Assembly (NCBI GenBank): GCA_002298145.1 | Contig: DBMP01000001.1 | Location: 62,001-126,000 of the forward strand | Source: Spartobacteria bacterium UBA695 | GTDB lineage: Bacteria; Verrucomicrobiota; Verrucomicrobiia; Chthoniobacterales; Chthoniobacteraceae | Reading direction: 5' to 3' | Length of the DNA stretch: 64,000 nucleotides | Shown: positions 54,445-63,037 of the stretch, piece after piece | Position numbering within the stretch: the stretch's first letter is position 1 | How the letters are laid out: each line of letters starts with the position of its first letter | Notes under the pieces: generated by a model | What the model saw: only the letters and a program-made list of their open reading frames with translations | Databases searched by the model: none | Told to the model about the DNA's origin: nothing | Position numbers and translations under genes: made by a program

Positions 54445-55044
54445 TCAGACGCGGCGTTGTTTCGGAGGACGGCATCCGTTGTGAGGAACGGGAGTCACGT
54501 CCTTGATGACGGTGATGTCGAGGCCAATGGCCTGCATGGCGCGGACGGCGGACTCACGTCCGGCTCCCGGGCCCTTCACACGCACTTCGACTTCTTTGAG
54601 CCCGTGGCCCATGGCCTGGCGGCAGGCATCCTGCGCCACCATCTGAGCGGCGTAGGCGGTGCTCTTGCGGGAACCGCGGAAGCCAGCCTTGCCTGCGCTC
54701 GACCAGCCGATCACCGCGCCGTTTTGGTCGGTGATGCTGACGATCGTGTTATTGAAGCTCGCCTGGACGTGCGCAACACCGGTGTGCACGTTCTTGGAGC
54801 CTTTGGCTTTGATGATCTTAACCGGTTCGATCACGTTGGGATCAAGCGAGAGGTTTTCCTCTTTCTTGACTTCGGGAGCGGCCGCTGCTGCGGCGGCTGC
54901 TGCCGTCTTCTTGGACGCCTTGGGCGCCTTTTTCTTTGCGGCCCCTTCTGTAGCCGGGGTTGCCGGCGTAGCCGCTTCGGGAGCCACCGGAGCAGCCGCT
55001 TCAGGAGCGGCCGGTGTCACGGGTGCATTGTTTTCTTCTGCCAT
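54445..55044 (-). CDS. rpsK: 30S ribosomal protein S11 with N-terminal extension
   Basis: A 199-residue protein: the last 120 residues are a normal S11 (VHTGVAHVQASFNNTIVSITD, GPGAGRESAVRAMQAIGL, NGCRPPKQRRV), but a 70-80-residue Ala/Pro/Lys/Glu-rich segment precedes it. Usual S11 is about 129 residues. AAGGA sits just before ATG 55044, supporting the long form. The extension is low in complexity and probably disordered. Confidence 0.96.
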   Translation of the reverse strand: MAEENNAPVTPAAPEAAAPVAPEAATPATPATEGAAKKKAPKASKKTAAAAAAAAAPEVKKEENLSLDPNVIEPVKIIKAKGSKNVHTGVAHVQASFNNTIVSITDQNGAVIGWSSAGKAGFRGSRKSTAYAAQMVAQDACRQAMGHGLKEVEVRVKGPGAGRESAVRAMQAIGLDITVIKDVTPVPHNGCRPPKQRRV

Positions 55045-55080
55045 AAATCCTTAGTGCTGGAAATTGCTGGTAACTAGATC

Positions 55081-55464
55081 TTACTTGGCGTCCTTAGCGC
55101 GCTGCACGCCAACGGTCTTACGCGGGCCCTTGCGGGTGCGGGCGTTGGTGCCGGTGCGCTGGCCACGAACGGGCAGGCCGCGACGATGGCGGATGCCACG
55201 GTAGCTGTTGATGGCCTGGAGGCGCTTGAGGTTGCTCTGGATGTCGCGGCGAAGGTCGCCTTCGATCAAGAGGTTGTTGGCCGTGATCGCCTGGATGATC
55301 TGGTTGATTTGCTCAACCGAAAGGTCTTTGGCGCGGATATCGCCGTTGATGTTGGCTTGTTCGAGGATCTTTTTCGACCAGGAAGGCCCGATACCGTAAA
55401 TGTACGGCAGGGAAGCCTCGATCCGTTTATCGCCGGGAATTTCAACTCCGAGTAGACGTGGCAT
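55081..55464 (-). CDS. rpsM: 30S ribosomal protein S13
   Basis: A 127-residue S13, MPRLLGVEIPGDKRIEASL start, YRGIRHRRGLPVRGQRT near 92-108 and a basic C-terminus. It bridges the subunits and contacts P-site tRNA. Between rpmJ (41 bp upstream) and rpsK. Confidence 0.97.
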   Translation of the reverse strand: MPRLLGVEIPGDKRIEASLPYIYGIGPSWSKKILEQANINGDIRAKDLSVEQINQIIQAITANNLLIEGDLRRDIQSNLKRLQAINSYRGIRHRRGLPVRGQRTGTNARTRKGPRKTVGVQRAKDAK

Positions 55465-55505
55465 AATTCAAAAAGATGATTGGGTTCTGGATGACGCCCG
55501 GGCGC

Positions 55506-55619
55506 TTAGCCTTGACGCTGCTTGTGTCGCGCATTCTTGCACAAAACGCGAACAACGCCCTTGCGCTTCACGATCTTGCAGGATTCGCACAGTCTCTTTA
55601 CCGAGGCTCTTACTTTCAT
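55506..55619 (-). CDS. rpmJ: 50S ribosomal protein L36
   Basis: A 37-residue protein starting MKVRASVKRLCESCKIV and ending HKQRQG, the full L36. Three of the four zinc-type ligands (CESC and a further Cys) plus a His are present, so it is the zinc-binding form. First gene of the rpmJ-rpsM-rpsK-rpsD operon, downstream of the infA terminator. Confidence 0.95.
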   Translation of the reverse strand: MKVRASVKRLCESCKIVKRKGVVRVLCKNARHKQRQG

Positions 55620-55670
55620 ATCTCTAACGGTTTCTTGTTAAAACTGGTGTAGCCGGTCAAATACGCCGGG

Positions 55671-55676
55671 GTTATA
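55671..55676 (-). promoter_or_regulatory. Possible -10 element for the rpmJ operon
   Basis: The minus strand reads TATAAC about 50 bases before rpmJ, just after the infA terminator. No good -35 box is seen at 17 bases, only T-rich sequence of the terminator. A promoter is expected here because of the terminator, but this element is weak. Confidence 0.3.
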
Positions 55677-55693
55677 CGTCGGGTTTTGGGGAC

Positions 55694-55726
55694 AAAAAAA
55701 CCCCTCGGGAAAATCTCTTTCCCGAG
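55694..55726 (-). terminator. Intrinsic terminator between infA and rpmJ
   Basis: A perfect 9-bp stem (CTCGGGAAA with TTTCCCGAG, loop of 5) followed on the minus strand by GGGG and seven T, starting 9 bp after the infA stop. Confidence 0.88.
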
Positions 55727-55734
55727 AGCGGCTT

Positions 55735-55956
55735 TTAAAACTTTTGCCGGAAGGTTATCCGCCCCTTTGACAGGTCGTAAGGGGACATTTCTAGCAGAAC
55801 TTTGTCGCCTGGCAAGATCCGAATGAAATGTAACCTCATTTTCCCGGAAATATGTGCCAAAACACGGTGTCCGTTGGGCAATTCCACCCGGAACATGGTG
55901 TTCGGCAACAGTTCAACGACTTTGCCTTCTACTTCAATTGCGTCTTTTCTCGCCAT
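55735..55956 (-). CDS. infA: Translation initiation factor IF-1
   Basis: A 73-residue OB-fold protein (MARKDAIEVEGKVVELLPN, VLAHISGKMRLHFIRILPGDKVLLEMSPYDL region). It binds the ribosomal A site during initiation. The start overlaps the end of map by 28 bp. It ends the long spc operon. Confidence 0.97.
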   Translation of the reverse strand: MARKDAIEVEGKVVELLPNTMFRVELPNGHRVLAHISGKMRLHFIRILPGDKVLLEMSPYDLSKGRITFRQKF

Positions 55957-56693
55957 GTAAGAATCTCTGGTTCTCCTTCGGTGATAAGTACGGTGTGTTC
56001 GAAATGTGCAGAGGGTTTACCGTCTGCGGTGACGACTGTCCAGCCATCTTCGAGAATTCGGACGTCGCACACGCCAAGGTTGACCATCGGTTCGATAGCC
56101 AGCGTCATGCCCGGTTTGAGCCGCGGGCCGGTGCGGGGTTTGCCGTAGTTGGGCACTTGCGGCTCTTCGTGAAGTTTGCGCCCCACGCCGTGGCCGACGA
56201 ATTCGCGCACGACGGTAAATCCATGCGCGGCGACGGTCTCCTCGACCGAGGCGCAGATGTCCCCCAGGCGGCCTCCGGCCAGGGCGTGGCTGATGGCGAC
56301 CCGTAGCGATTCCTCGGAAATCTCGAGCAGCTTTTGCACGGCGGGATCGACGAGCCCGGCGGGAACGGTGGTGGCGGTGTCGCCCACGAAGCCGGATTTG
56401 ATGACGCCGACATCCAGTTTCACGATGTCGCCATACTGGACTTTGCGTCCCCCGGCGATGCCGTGGACGACTTCTTCATTGACGGAAATACAAATATTGC
56501 CCGGGTAGCCATGGTAGCCGAGGAAGGCGGAGCGCCCTCCGGTCTCGGCGATGAATTGTGCGGCGGCCTCGTCGAGTTCCTTGGTTGTCACCCCGGGCTG
56601 AACCAACGCAGCAACACGGCCCAGGACTTCGCCGGTGGCTCGTCCGGCAATGCGCATTTTATCAATTTCCTTGGCGGTCTTAATCGGAATCAT
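55929..56693 (-). CDS. map: Methionine aminopeptidase, type I
   Basis: A 254-residue enzyme. Metal ligands appear in KLDVGVIKSGFVGDTATT (two Asp), GHGVGRKLHEEP (His), AIEPMVNLG (Glu) and a final Glu in HFEHTVLITEGEPEIL. It removes initiator methionine from nascent proteins. ATG 56693 fits the family start; the reading from 56789 runs into adk. It sits 7 bp after adk. Confidence 0.97.
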   Translation of the reverse strand: MIPIKTAKEIDKMRIAGRATGEVLGRVAALVQPGVTTKELDEAAAQFIAETGGRSAFLGYHGYPGNICISVNEEVVHGIAGGRKVQYGDIVKLDVGVIKSGFVGDTATTVPAGLVDPAVQKLLEISEESLRVAISHALAGGRLGDICASVEETVAAHGFTVVREFVGHGVGRKLHEEPQVPNYGKPRTGPRLKPGMTLAIEPMVNLGVCDVRILEDGWTVVTADGKPSAHFEHTVLITEGEPEILTWREKTQLK

Positions 56694-56700
56694 GGTCGAT

Positions 56701-57354
56701 TTAAACTCCGTGCGCCTCCAAAATGGAAATGATTTCGCTAAAAACCGCATCGGGAGCCTGTGCGGCTCCAACAGTTCGAAGCAGTCCACGCTTCCGGTAG
56801 AAGTCGATGAGCGGGCTGGTTTTCTCGCGGTATTGATTCATCCGATGCCGAAACGCTTCGAGGGTATCGTCGGTGCGGCGGATGAGTTTTCCGCCACAAA
56901 CGGGGCATGGAACGTCTGCGGAAGCCACATCGTTTCCGATGCCGAAACTCCCCCCGCAGGCCGGGCACGTAACGCGATTGAGCACGCGGCGCTGGACGAC
57001 TTCCTCGGGGACATCGAAAAACAGGACGGCATCAAGCGCTTCGCCGCGCTCACTAAGAAGTTCTTCAAGCGCTTCGGCTTGTTCGATATCGCGGGGAAAG
57101 CCGTCGAAAAGAAATTTTCCCGTATGTGCTTTGAGCCATTCCCGAACGAGGGTAATGACCATGGAGTCCGGGACCATAGAGCCGTCCCGGGTGATTCGAT
57201 CGGCCTCGATGCCGAGGGCCGTTCCCCTGCGCTTCTCGTCGCGCATCATGGCCCCTGGCGAGGCCGAGGGGATTCCAAAGCGGGCCTTCAACCGATCCGC
57301 TTGCACCCCCTTACCGGACGCGGGTGGCCCTAACAGCACAATCCGCGTTTTCAA
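56701..57354 (-). CDS. adk: Adenylate kinase, zinc LID type
   Basis: A 217-residue kinase: P-loop GPPASGKGVQ at 9-18, DGFPRDIEQAEAL near 85 and a LID with CPACGG and CPVCGG, the four-Cys zinc site. It interconverts ATP, ADP and AMP. It begins one base after secY and belongs to the same transcript. Confidence 0.97.
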   Translation of the reverse strand: MKTRIVLLGPPASGKGVQADRLKARFGIPSASPGAMMRDEKRRGTALGIEADRITRDGSMVPDSMVITLVREWLKAHTGKFLFDGFPRDIEQAEALEELLSERGEALDAVLFFDVPEEVVQRRVLNRVTCPACGGSFGIGNDVASADVPCPVCGGKLIRRTDDTLEAFRHRMNQYREKTSPLIDFYRKRGLLRTVGAAQAPDAVFSEIISILEAHGV

Positions 57355-57355
57355 T

Positions 57356-58876
57356 CTACCGGGTCCCGTGAGCGAGGAAATAAACCGCGAAGATCAGGAT
57401 CAGGGCAGAGACTCCGGCGTAGAGCCAGACGATTCCACCCGCCTGTACCGCTTCGCCGAACCCCGAGGGCTTGTTTTCAAAACGTCCACGAATGCGGCCC
57501 TTGCGAAGGAAGCCGTCGTAGTGGCGCTGAATCAAGTGGGTCTCGATCTGGCGCATGGTGTCAAGCACAACACCGACCATAATCAGCAAGCTGGTGCCGC
57601 CGAAGAAGGAGGCTGCCATGTATGGGATGCCCATTGCCCGGGTGAGCAACTGAGGCAGCACCGCAATGATCGTGAGGAACACCGCACCGGCAAACGTCAG
57701 CCGGTTCATGGCGAAGTTAAGGTAATCGGCCGTCGGCTTGCCCGGACGCACGCCAGGAATATAGCCACCGTACTTTTTAAGGTCATCGGCGATCTGCTGC
57801 GGCTGGAACTGCGTGGCAACCCAGAAGTAGCTGAAGAAGAAAATCATCGCGCCGTAGATCGTGTAGTGCCACGTGCCGTCGACGAGGCTTGAGGCGATCT
57901 TCTGCACCCAGTCAATGCCGCGAAGCGCGGGAAGCTGGGCAATCTGCGGCGGGAACATCAGGAGCGCCTGGCCGAAGATGATCGGCATAACGCCCGCATA
58001 GTTGACCTTGAGGGGCATGTACTGCGTGCCGCCGCCGGTCTGGCGCCGCCCCACCACGCGCTTGGCGTATTGGATGGCCACCTTGCGCTGAGCCTGGGTG
58101 ACGCAAATCACCGCAGCCACAACGAGGAAGAAGAAGGCGATCATCAGCACGAGCGCCATCGGGCGCACGCCCTGGCTGGCCCCGGCGGTCACGTCGCTCG
58201 GAACGAAGAGATTCCAAACTTGGATCAAACCTGCGGGCAGGCGGGCTACGATGCCGATGGTGATGATCAGCGACATGCCGTTGCCGATCCCGCGATCGGT
58301 AATCTGGTCACCGAGCCACATCATAAACATCGTTCCGGCGGTAAGGACGATTACCGCGGGAATCACAAAGCCGAAGCCCGAGTTAACGACCAAAGGCCGT
58401 CCGATGCGAGCCACCGTTTCGGCGATGCCCGGCAGGAACGGGTTGGAACTCGGATTCTGGAAGGTCATCGCCAGCGCGTACCCCTGCCCAAGACAGAGGG
58501 CAATGGTCGCATAGCGCGTGTACTGCATGATCTTCTGCCGCCCGCCGTCTTCTTTCGCCAGCTTGGCCAGCTTGGGGATGACGGCTGTTAGCAGCTGCAT
58601 CATGATCGACGCACTAATGTACGGCATGACGCCCAGGGAGAAAATAGCGCAGTTCTCCATGGCGCCGCCGCTAAACAGGTTGAAGAGAGCGGCAAAGCTG
58701 CTCCCTCCGGCCTGATGCTGGGCTTCGTATTTAAACCACTCGTGGAGGACCGAGACGTCGATTCCCGGGCAGGTGATGGCAGCTCCGAGGCGCACCACCA
58801 CCAAGATCAACAGCGTGAAGAGAATACGATTCCGGAGCTCCGGAATCTTAAACGTGTTGGTAAATGCCGAGATCAT
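57356..58876 (-). CDS. secY: Protein translocase subunit SecY with C-terminal extension
   Basis: A 506-residue SecY, against about 440 in most bacteria. Ten spans of the canonical channel are recognisable up to FFGGTSLLIMVGVVLDTM (near 420-440) and the cytoplasmic tail; a further 40 residues follow with one more hydrophobic stretch (WLYAGVSALILIFAVYFLA, about 484-502). It forms the SecYEG channel. secE and secG are not in the window. Confidence 0.96.
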   Translation of the reverse strand: MISAFTNTFKIPELRNRILFTLLILVVVRLGAAITCPGIDVSVLHEWFKYEAQHQAGGSSFAALFNLFSGGAMENCAIFSLGVMPYISASIMMQLLTAVIPKLAKLAKEDGGRQKIMQYTRYATIALCLGQGYALAMTFQNPSSNPFLPGIAETVARIGRPLVVNSGFGFVIPAVIVLTAGTMFMMWLGDQITDRGIGNGMSLIITIGIVARLPAGLIQVWNLFVPSDVTAGASQGVRPMALVLMIAFFFLVVAAVICVTQAQRKVAIQYAKRVVGRRQTGGGTQYMPLKVNYAGVMPIIFGQALLMFPPQIAQLPALRGIDWVQKIASSLVDGTWHYTIYGAMIFFFSYFWVATQFQPQQIADDLKKYGGYIPGVRPGKPTADYLNFAMNRLTFAGAVFLTIIAVLPQLLTRAMGIPYMAASFFGGTSLLIMVGVVLDTMRQIETHLIQRHYDGFLRKGRIRGRFENKPSGFGEAVQAGGIVWLYAGVSALILIFAVYFLAHGTR

Positions 58877-58912
58877 TCAGTAAGGTTCGTCCGGTCTCCA
58901 GGTGCTCCGCGT

Positions 58913-59365
58913 TTACTCCGCGGCAGCAGCCTGAACGGTGCCGCCCGCTTTCTGAATTTTTTCAACGGCGGCCGCGCTCACTTTGTCCACGGCGACGGTC
59001 AGTTTCTTGGTCAGTTCCCCGTTTGCGAGGACCTTGACGCCGTCATACTTGCCACGGATAAGCTTCTTTTCGAGAAGAGTCGCTTCGTTGACTGTGGCGC
59101 CGTCGTCGAACCCGTTGAGGTCGGCGACGTTCACGGTCGCGTAAACGGTCTTGAAAGCAGCGTTGTTGAAGCCGCGCTTAGGAAGACGGCGGATAAGGGG
59201 CATCTGGCCGCCTTCGAACCCGAGGCGGATGGAACCACCCGAACGGGCTTTCTGGCCTTTGTGGCCTTTGCCGGAAGTTTTGCCGTGCCCGGAGCTTTCA
59301 CCGCATCCAAGCCGCTTGACGCGGTGCTTGGAATTGGGGCGGGGCTTTAAGGTCGCGAGATTCAT
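58913..59365 (-). CDS. rplO: 50S ribosomal protein L15
   Basis: A 150-residue L15 (MNLATLKPRPNSKHRVKRLG start; GRGESSGHGKTSGKGHKGQKAR-type N-terminal Gly/Lys region, here CGESSGHGKTSGKG). A late assembly protein of the 50S subunit. It starts 3 bp after rpsE; rpmD (L30) is missing from the usual place between them. Confidence 0.97.
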   Translation of the reverse strand: MNLATLKPRPNSKHRVKRLGCGESSGHGKTSGKGHKGQKARSGGSIRLGFEGGQMPLIRRLPKRGFNNAAFKTVYATVNVADLNGFDDGATVNEATLLEKKLIRGKYDGVKVLANGELTKKLTVAVDKVSAAAVEKIQKAGGTVQAAAAE

Positions 59366-59368
59366 GGA

Positions 59369-59926
59369 TTAAGCTTGGGTTGCGGCAGGCTTCTTTTCGA
59401 TGCCGCGGATTTTGTAAATGTCTTCACGCAGACGCAGGCTCTTGAGGGCCTCGAGGGTCGCCTTGACGACGTTGGCATGGTTGCCAGAGCCGAGGGACTT
59501 CGCGAGCACGTCTTTGATGCCGGCTGCTTCGATGACGGCGCGAACGCCGCCACCCGCGATCACACCGGTACCGGGCGAGGCAGGACGCAGGAGAACGCGC
59601 CCGCCGCCGAATTCACCGATGACTTCGTGAGGAATGGTGTTGTTGAAAACGGCTACCGTCCCGAGGGACTTCTTGGCCGCGTCGGACGCCTTGCGAATGG
59701 CTTCGGAAACTTCGTTCGCCTTGCCAAAGCCGTAACCGACTTTGCCTGCTTTGTTTCCAGTCACGATCAGAGCGCTGAAGCTGAACCGACGGCCACCTTT
59801 AACGACCTTGGCGCAACGGTTGATGAATACGACCTTTTCCGTGAGATCCGACTTGGGTTCGTTGGATTCCCGGTTCCGGTCGCCGCGGCGGTCGCCTCGA
59901 TTTCCACGTTGATTAGGAGCTGCCAT
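59369..59926 (-). CDS. rpsE: 30S ribosomal protein S5
   Basis: A 185-residue S5. The double-stranded RNA-binding N-domain (VVFINRCAKVVKGGRRFSFS region near 30-50) and GGVRAVIEAAGIKDVLAKSLGS near 130-150 are present. A charged 27-residue N-tail rich in Arg/Asn precedes it. It contributes to decoding accuracy and mRNA entry. Confidence 0.97.
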   Translation of the reverse strand: MAAPNQRGNRGDRRGDRNRESNEPKSDLTEKVVFINRCAKVVKGGRRFSFSALIVTGNKAGKVGYGFGKANEVSEAIRKASDAAKKSLGTVAVFNNTIPHEVIGEFGGGRVLLRPASPGTGVIAGGGVRAVIEAAGIKDVLAKSLGSGNHANVVKATLEALKSLRLREDIYKIRGIEKKPAATQA

Positions 59927-59929
59927 AAC

Positions 59930-60286
59930 TTAGAATTCTAGTCCGCCTTCGCGCGCGGCATCGGCGAGCGCTTTAACTTTGCCGTGATATTGGAAGCCAC
60001 CGCGATCGAAGACGACCTTGGAGACATTCGCTTTCTTGCTGCGCTCGGCAACGAGCTTGCCGATTACTGCCGCGGTGGCGCTGTTCGCACGCACCGTGGT
60101 GTCGCCTGCCAGGCTCTTCTCGGTCGTCGTGGCGGCAGCCAATGTGCGGCCGGTCACGTCGTCGATCACCTGGGCATAAATATTCTTGCCCGAAAAATGC
60201 ACTGCCAAACGAGGGCGATCCACCGTCCCGACAATCCGCTTCCGGAGCCGGACATGGCGCAATTTAACTTTTTCCAGAGATGCCAT
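59930..60286 (-). CDS. rplR: 50S ribosomal protein L18
   Basis: A 118-residue L18 (RLRKRIVGTVDRPRLAVHFS near 12, AQVIDDVTGRTLAAA near 38, and a C-terminal FDRGGFQYHGKVKALADAAR). It binds 5S rRNA. It starts 6 bp after rplF's stop. Confidence 0.97.
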   Translation of the reverse strand: MASLEKVKLRHVRLRKRIVGTVDRPRLAVHFSGKNIYAQVIDDVTGRTLAAATTTEKSLAGDTTVRANSATAAVIGKLVAERSKKANVSKVVFDRGGFQYHGKVKALADAAREGGLEF

Positions 60287-60292
60287 AGGAGA

Positions 60293-60832
60293 TTATTGAA
60301 CGGTTTTGCCTTCCTTGCGGACGACGTGTTCGTCAGAGTAACGGACACCCTTGCCCTTGTAAGGCTCGGGCGGATAGTAGCCACGGATGTCAGCTGCGAC
60401 CTGGCCGACGACTTTCTTGTCGATGCCTTCGACCTTCAGCTTGGTGTTTTCCGTGACGGTGATTTTGATGCCTTCCGGGATGGGGAAGAGGACAGGATGG
60501 GAGAATCCGAGGCTGAGGTTCAAGACCTTGCCTTGGACGGCGGCCTTGAAGCCGACGCCCTGGATTTCGAGATCCTTGCTGAATCCTTCGGAAACGCCGA
60601 TGACCATGTTGGCCACGAGAGCGCGGGAGAGGCCGTGCAGGGCACGGACGCTGCGCTGTTCGTTGGCGCGCTCGACGACGACTTTGGATTCTTCAACCTT
60701 CGCGGTGATCTGTTTGGGCAGGGTCCACTCGAGCTTGCCTTTGGGGCCCTCGACTTTGACTCCACCTTCCGCAGAGACGGCGACTTTCACCGCCTTCGGC
60801 AGATCGATAGCTTTTTTACCAATTCGCGACAT
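60293..60832 (-). CDS. rplF: 50S ribosomal protein L6
   Basis: A 179-residue L6 with two repeated domains (start MSRIGKKAIDLPKAVKVAV; GFSHPVLFPIPEGI near 108; PPEPYKGKGVRYSDE near 155). It contacts the sarcin-ricin region of 23S rRNA. It is 15 bp after rpsH. Confidence 0.97.
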   Translation of the reverse strand: MSRIGKKAIDLPKAVKVAVSAEGGVKVEGPKGKLEWTLPKQITAKVEESKVVVERANEQRSVRALHGLSRALVANMVIGVSEGFSKDLEIQGVGFKAAVQGKVLNLSLGFSHPVLFPIPEGIKITVTENTKLKVEGIDKKVVGQVAADIRGYYPPEPYKGKGVRYSDEHVVRKEGKTVQ

Positions 60833-60847
60833 ACAAATTAAAGGGTA

Positions 60848-61246
60848 TTACCAAACGTAGGCGAGCAGTTCGCCACCGACGTTTTGTTTCTTTGCTTCGC
60901 GCCCCGTGATGATTCCGCGAGGCGTGGAGAGGATGGAAATCCCGAGGCCGCCGAGAACGCGCGGAATTTCCTGGGAACCAACATAACGGCGAAGACCCGG
61001 CTTGCTGACGCGCTTAAGGCCGGTAATGGCCGGGGCGCGGTTGACAAACTTGTTCGTGATGCGAATCTCGGGGAATTTGCCAGTGGAGATAATTTCGTAA
61101 CCGGCAATGTAGCCTTCCTGCTTCAGGATGCGGGCGATTTCCGCCTTGATCTTGGAATAGGGGGCCACCGTTTCCGTTTTGGCCGCGTTGTAGCTGTTAC
61201 GCAGACGCGTGAGAAAGTCGGCAATGGGATCGGACAAATGGCTCAT
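60848..61246 (-). CDS. rpsH: 30S ribosomal protein S8
   Basis: A 132-residue S8 (start MSHLSDPIADFLTRLRN; C-terminal LSTPRGIITGREAKKQNVGGE). A central 16S rRNA binder and in E. coli a regulator of the spc operon. It follows rplE directly by 27 bp; the usual intervening rpsN (S14) is absent. Confidence 0.97.
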   Translation of the reverse strand: MSHLSDPIADFLTRLRNSYNAAKTETVAPYSKIKAEIARILKQEGYIAGYEIISTGKFPEIRITNKFVNRAPAITGLKRVSKPGLRRYVGSQEIPRVLGGLGISILSTPRGIITGREAKKQNVGGELLAYVW

Positions 61247-61273
61247 ATCTTATTCTATTTAGGCCGCTTGGAA

Positions 61274-61849
<576 letters not shown>

Positions 61850-61885
61850 ATGCGTTTCCGGATTCTTGGGGGCGAGCTACTTTGG

Positions 61886-62143
61886 TTAAGCCGCCTTTCC
61901 TTTCTTTCCACTCTCTACCACTTTCACGTTGGAAACGTGAATCGGACCCTCGCGCTGGATGATCGCGCCCTGAGGCTGGTCCTGAGATTTGCGGGTGTGC
62001 TTTTTGATAAGACGCACGCCTTCGATGAGGACTTGCGCTTTCTTGGAGATGACCTGGAGTACTTTCCCGGTGGAACCTTTTTGGTTGCCGGAAATAACCT
62101 GGACCTGGTCGCCCTTCTTGACGTGAAATTTCTGAATGGTCAT
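61886..62143 (-). CDS. rplX: 50S ribosomal protein L24
   Basis: An 85-residue L24 with the KOW motif VKKGDQVQVISGNQKGSTGK at 9-28. An assembly initiator of the 50S subunit. Its start overlaps the rplN stop by 4 bp. Confidence 0.96.
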   Translation of the reverse strand: MTIQKFHVKKGDQVQVISGNQKGSTGKVLQVISKKAQVLIEGVRLIKKHTRKSQDQPQGAIIQREGPIHVSNVKVVESGKKGKAA

Positions 62144-62505
62144 AGGACTTCGGGAGCGAGGGAGACGATCTTCATGAAGTTGCGTTCGCGGAGTTCGCGA
62201 GCGACTGGGCCGAAGATGCGCGTGCCGCGCGGGTTGAGGTCTTTGTCGATAATGACGATGGCGTTGTTGTCGAAGCGAAGATACGAACCGTCCTCGCGCC
62301 GGACCGGATGACGCGAGCGAACCACCACGGCGCGGACTACATCGCCTTTCTTGACGGTGCCGCCAGGAGAGGCCTCACGGATGTGCGCGGTGATAATGTC
62401 GCCGACATGCGCTATTTTGGTCGGCTTGCCGATGACGCCAATCATCTTGGCCATGCGTGCGCCGGTGTTATCGGCCACGTCGATTCTGGATCGGATCTGA
62501 AGCAT
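62140..62505 (-). CDS. rplN: 50S ribosomal protein L14
   Basis: A 121-residue L14 (start MLQIRSRIDVADNTGARMA; FDNNAIVIIDKDLNPRGTRI near 82). A subunit-bridging protein. It lies between rpsQ and rplX, with translational coupling to rplX likely. Confidence 0.97.
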   Translation of the reverse strand: MLQIRSRIDVADNTGARMAKMIGVIGKPTKIAHVGDIITAHIREASPGGTVKKGDVVRAVVVRSRHPVRREDGSYLRFDNNAIVIIDKDLNPRGTRIFGPVARELRERNFMKIVSLAPEVL

Positions 62506-62531
62506 ATTACGAAAGGGGTTGCGAGATTACA

Positions 62532-62810
62532 CTAATGCTTGAGGATTTCAACAACCCTCCAGCATTTTAATTTGCTGATGTGGCGAGTTTCCGCGATACG
62601 AACGGTGTCGCCAACCTGCGCTTGGTTCTCCTCATCGTGAGCGTGGAACTTTTTGACCTGCTTGATGATCTTGCCAAACTGCGCGTGCGGCACGCGGGTC
62701 ACCGTCTGGACGACGGCGGTTTTGTTCGCCTTGCTGGAAACCACGACGCCCACGCGCGTCTTGCGCAAATTGCGGGCGGTTTCGGTTGGTACGGATTGAT
62801 TCTCAGTCAT
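62532..62810 (-). CDS. rpsQ: 30S ribosomal protein S17
   Basis: A 92-residue S17, OB-fold, with RKTRVGVVVSSKANKTAVV at 16-34 and DTVRIAETRHISKLKCWRVV near 68-87. It binds 16S rRNA. It follows rpmC by 21 bp. Confidence 0.96.
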   Translation of the reverse strand: MTENQSVPTETARNLRKTRVGVVVSSKANKTAVVQTVTRVPHAQFGKIIKQVKKFHAHDEENQAQVGDTVRIAETRHISKLKCWRVVEILKH

Positions 62811-62831
62811 TGGACTCTAAATTTTATGGCG

Positions 62832-63029
62832 TTAGGCGGTCTGGCCGGCGCGCAGGGTGAGGACGGTTTCAATCCGGGCGACCTCGCGGCGGATGGAACG
62901 AATCTGGCTGGGCTTTTCAAGCTGGCCGGTCTGCTGTTGCAGGCGGAGATTGAACCCTTCCTTTTTCAGTTCCCGCTTGCGGGCCTGAAGTTCTTCAACG
63001 CTCAATTCTTTGATTTCTTTGATCTTCAT
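62832..63029 (-). CDS. rpmC: 50S ribosomal protein L29
   Basis: A 65-residue L29, two-helix protein (KIKEIKELSVEELQARKREL start; QIRSIRREVARIETVL). It lies near the peptide exit tunnel. It starts 8 bp after rplP. Confidence 0.95.
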   Translation of the reverse strand: MKIKEIKELSVEELQARKRELKKEGFNLRLQQQTGQLEKPSQIRSIRREVARIETVLTLRAGQTA

Positions 63030-63037
63030 ACCAGGAA

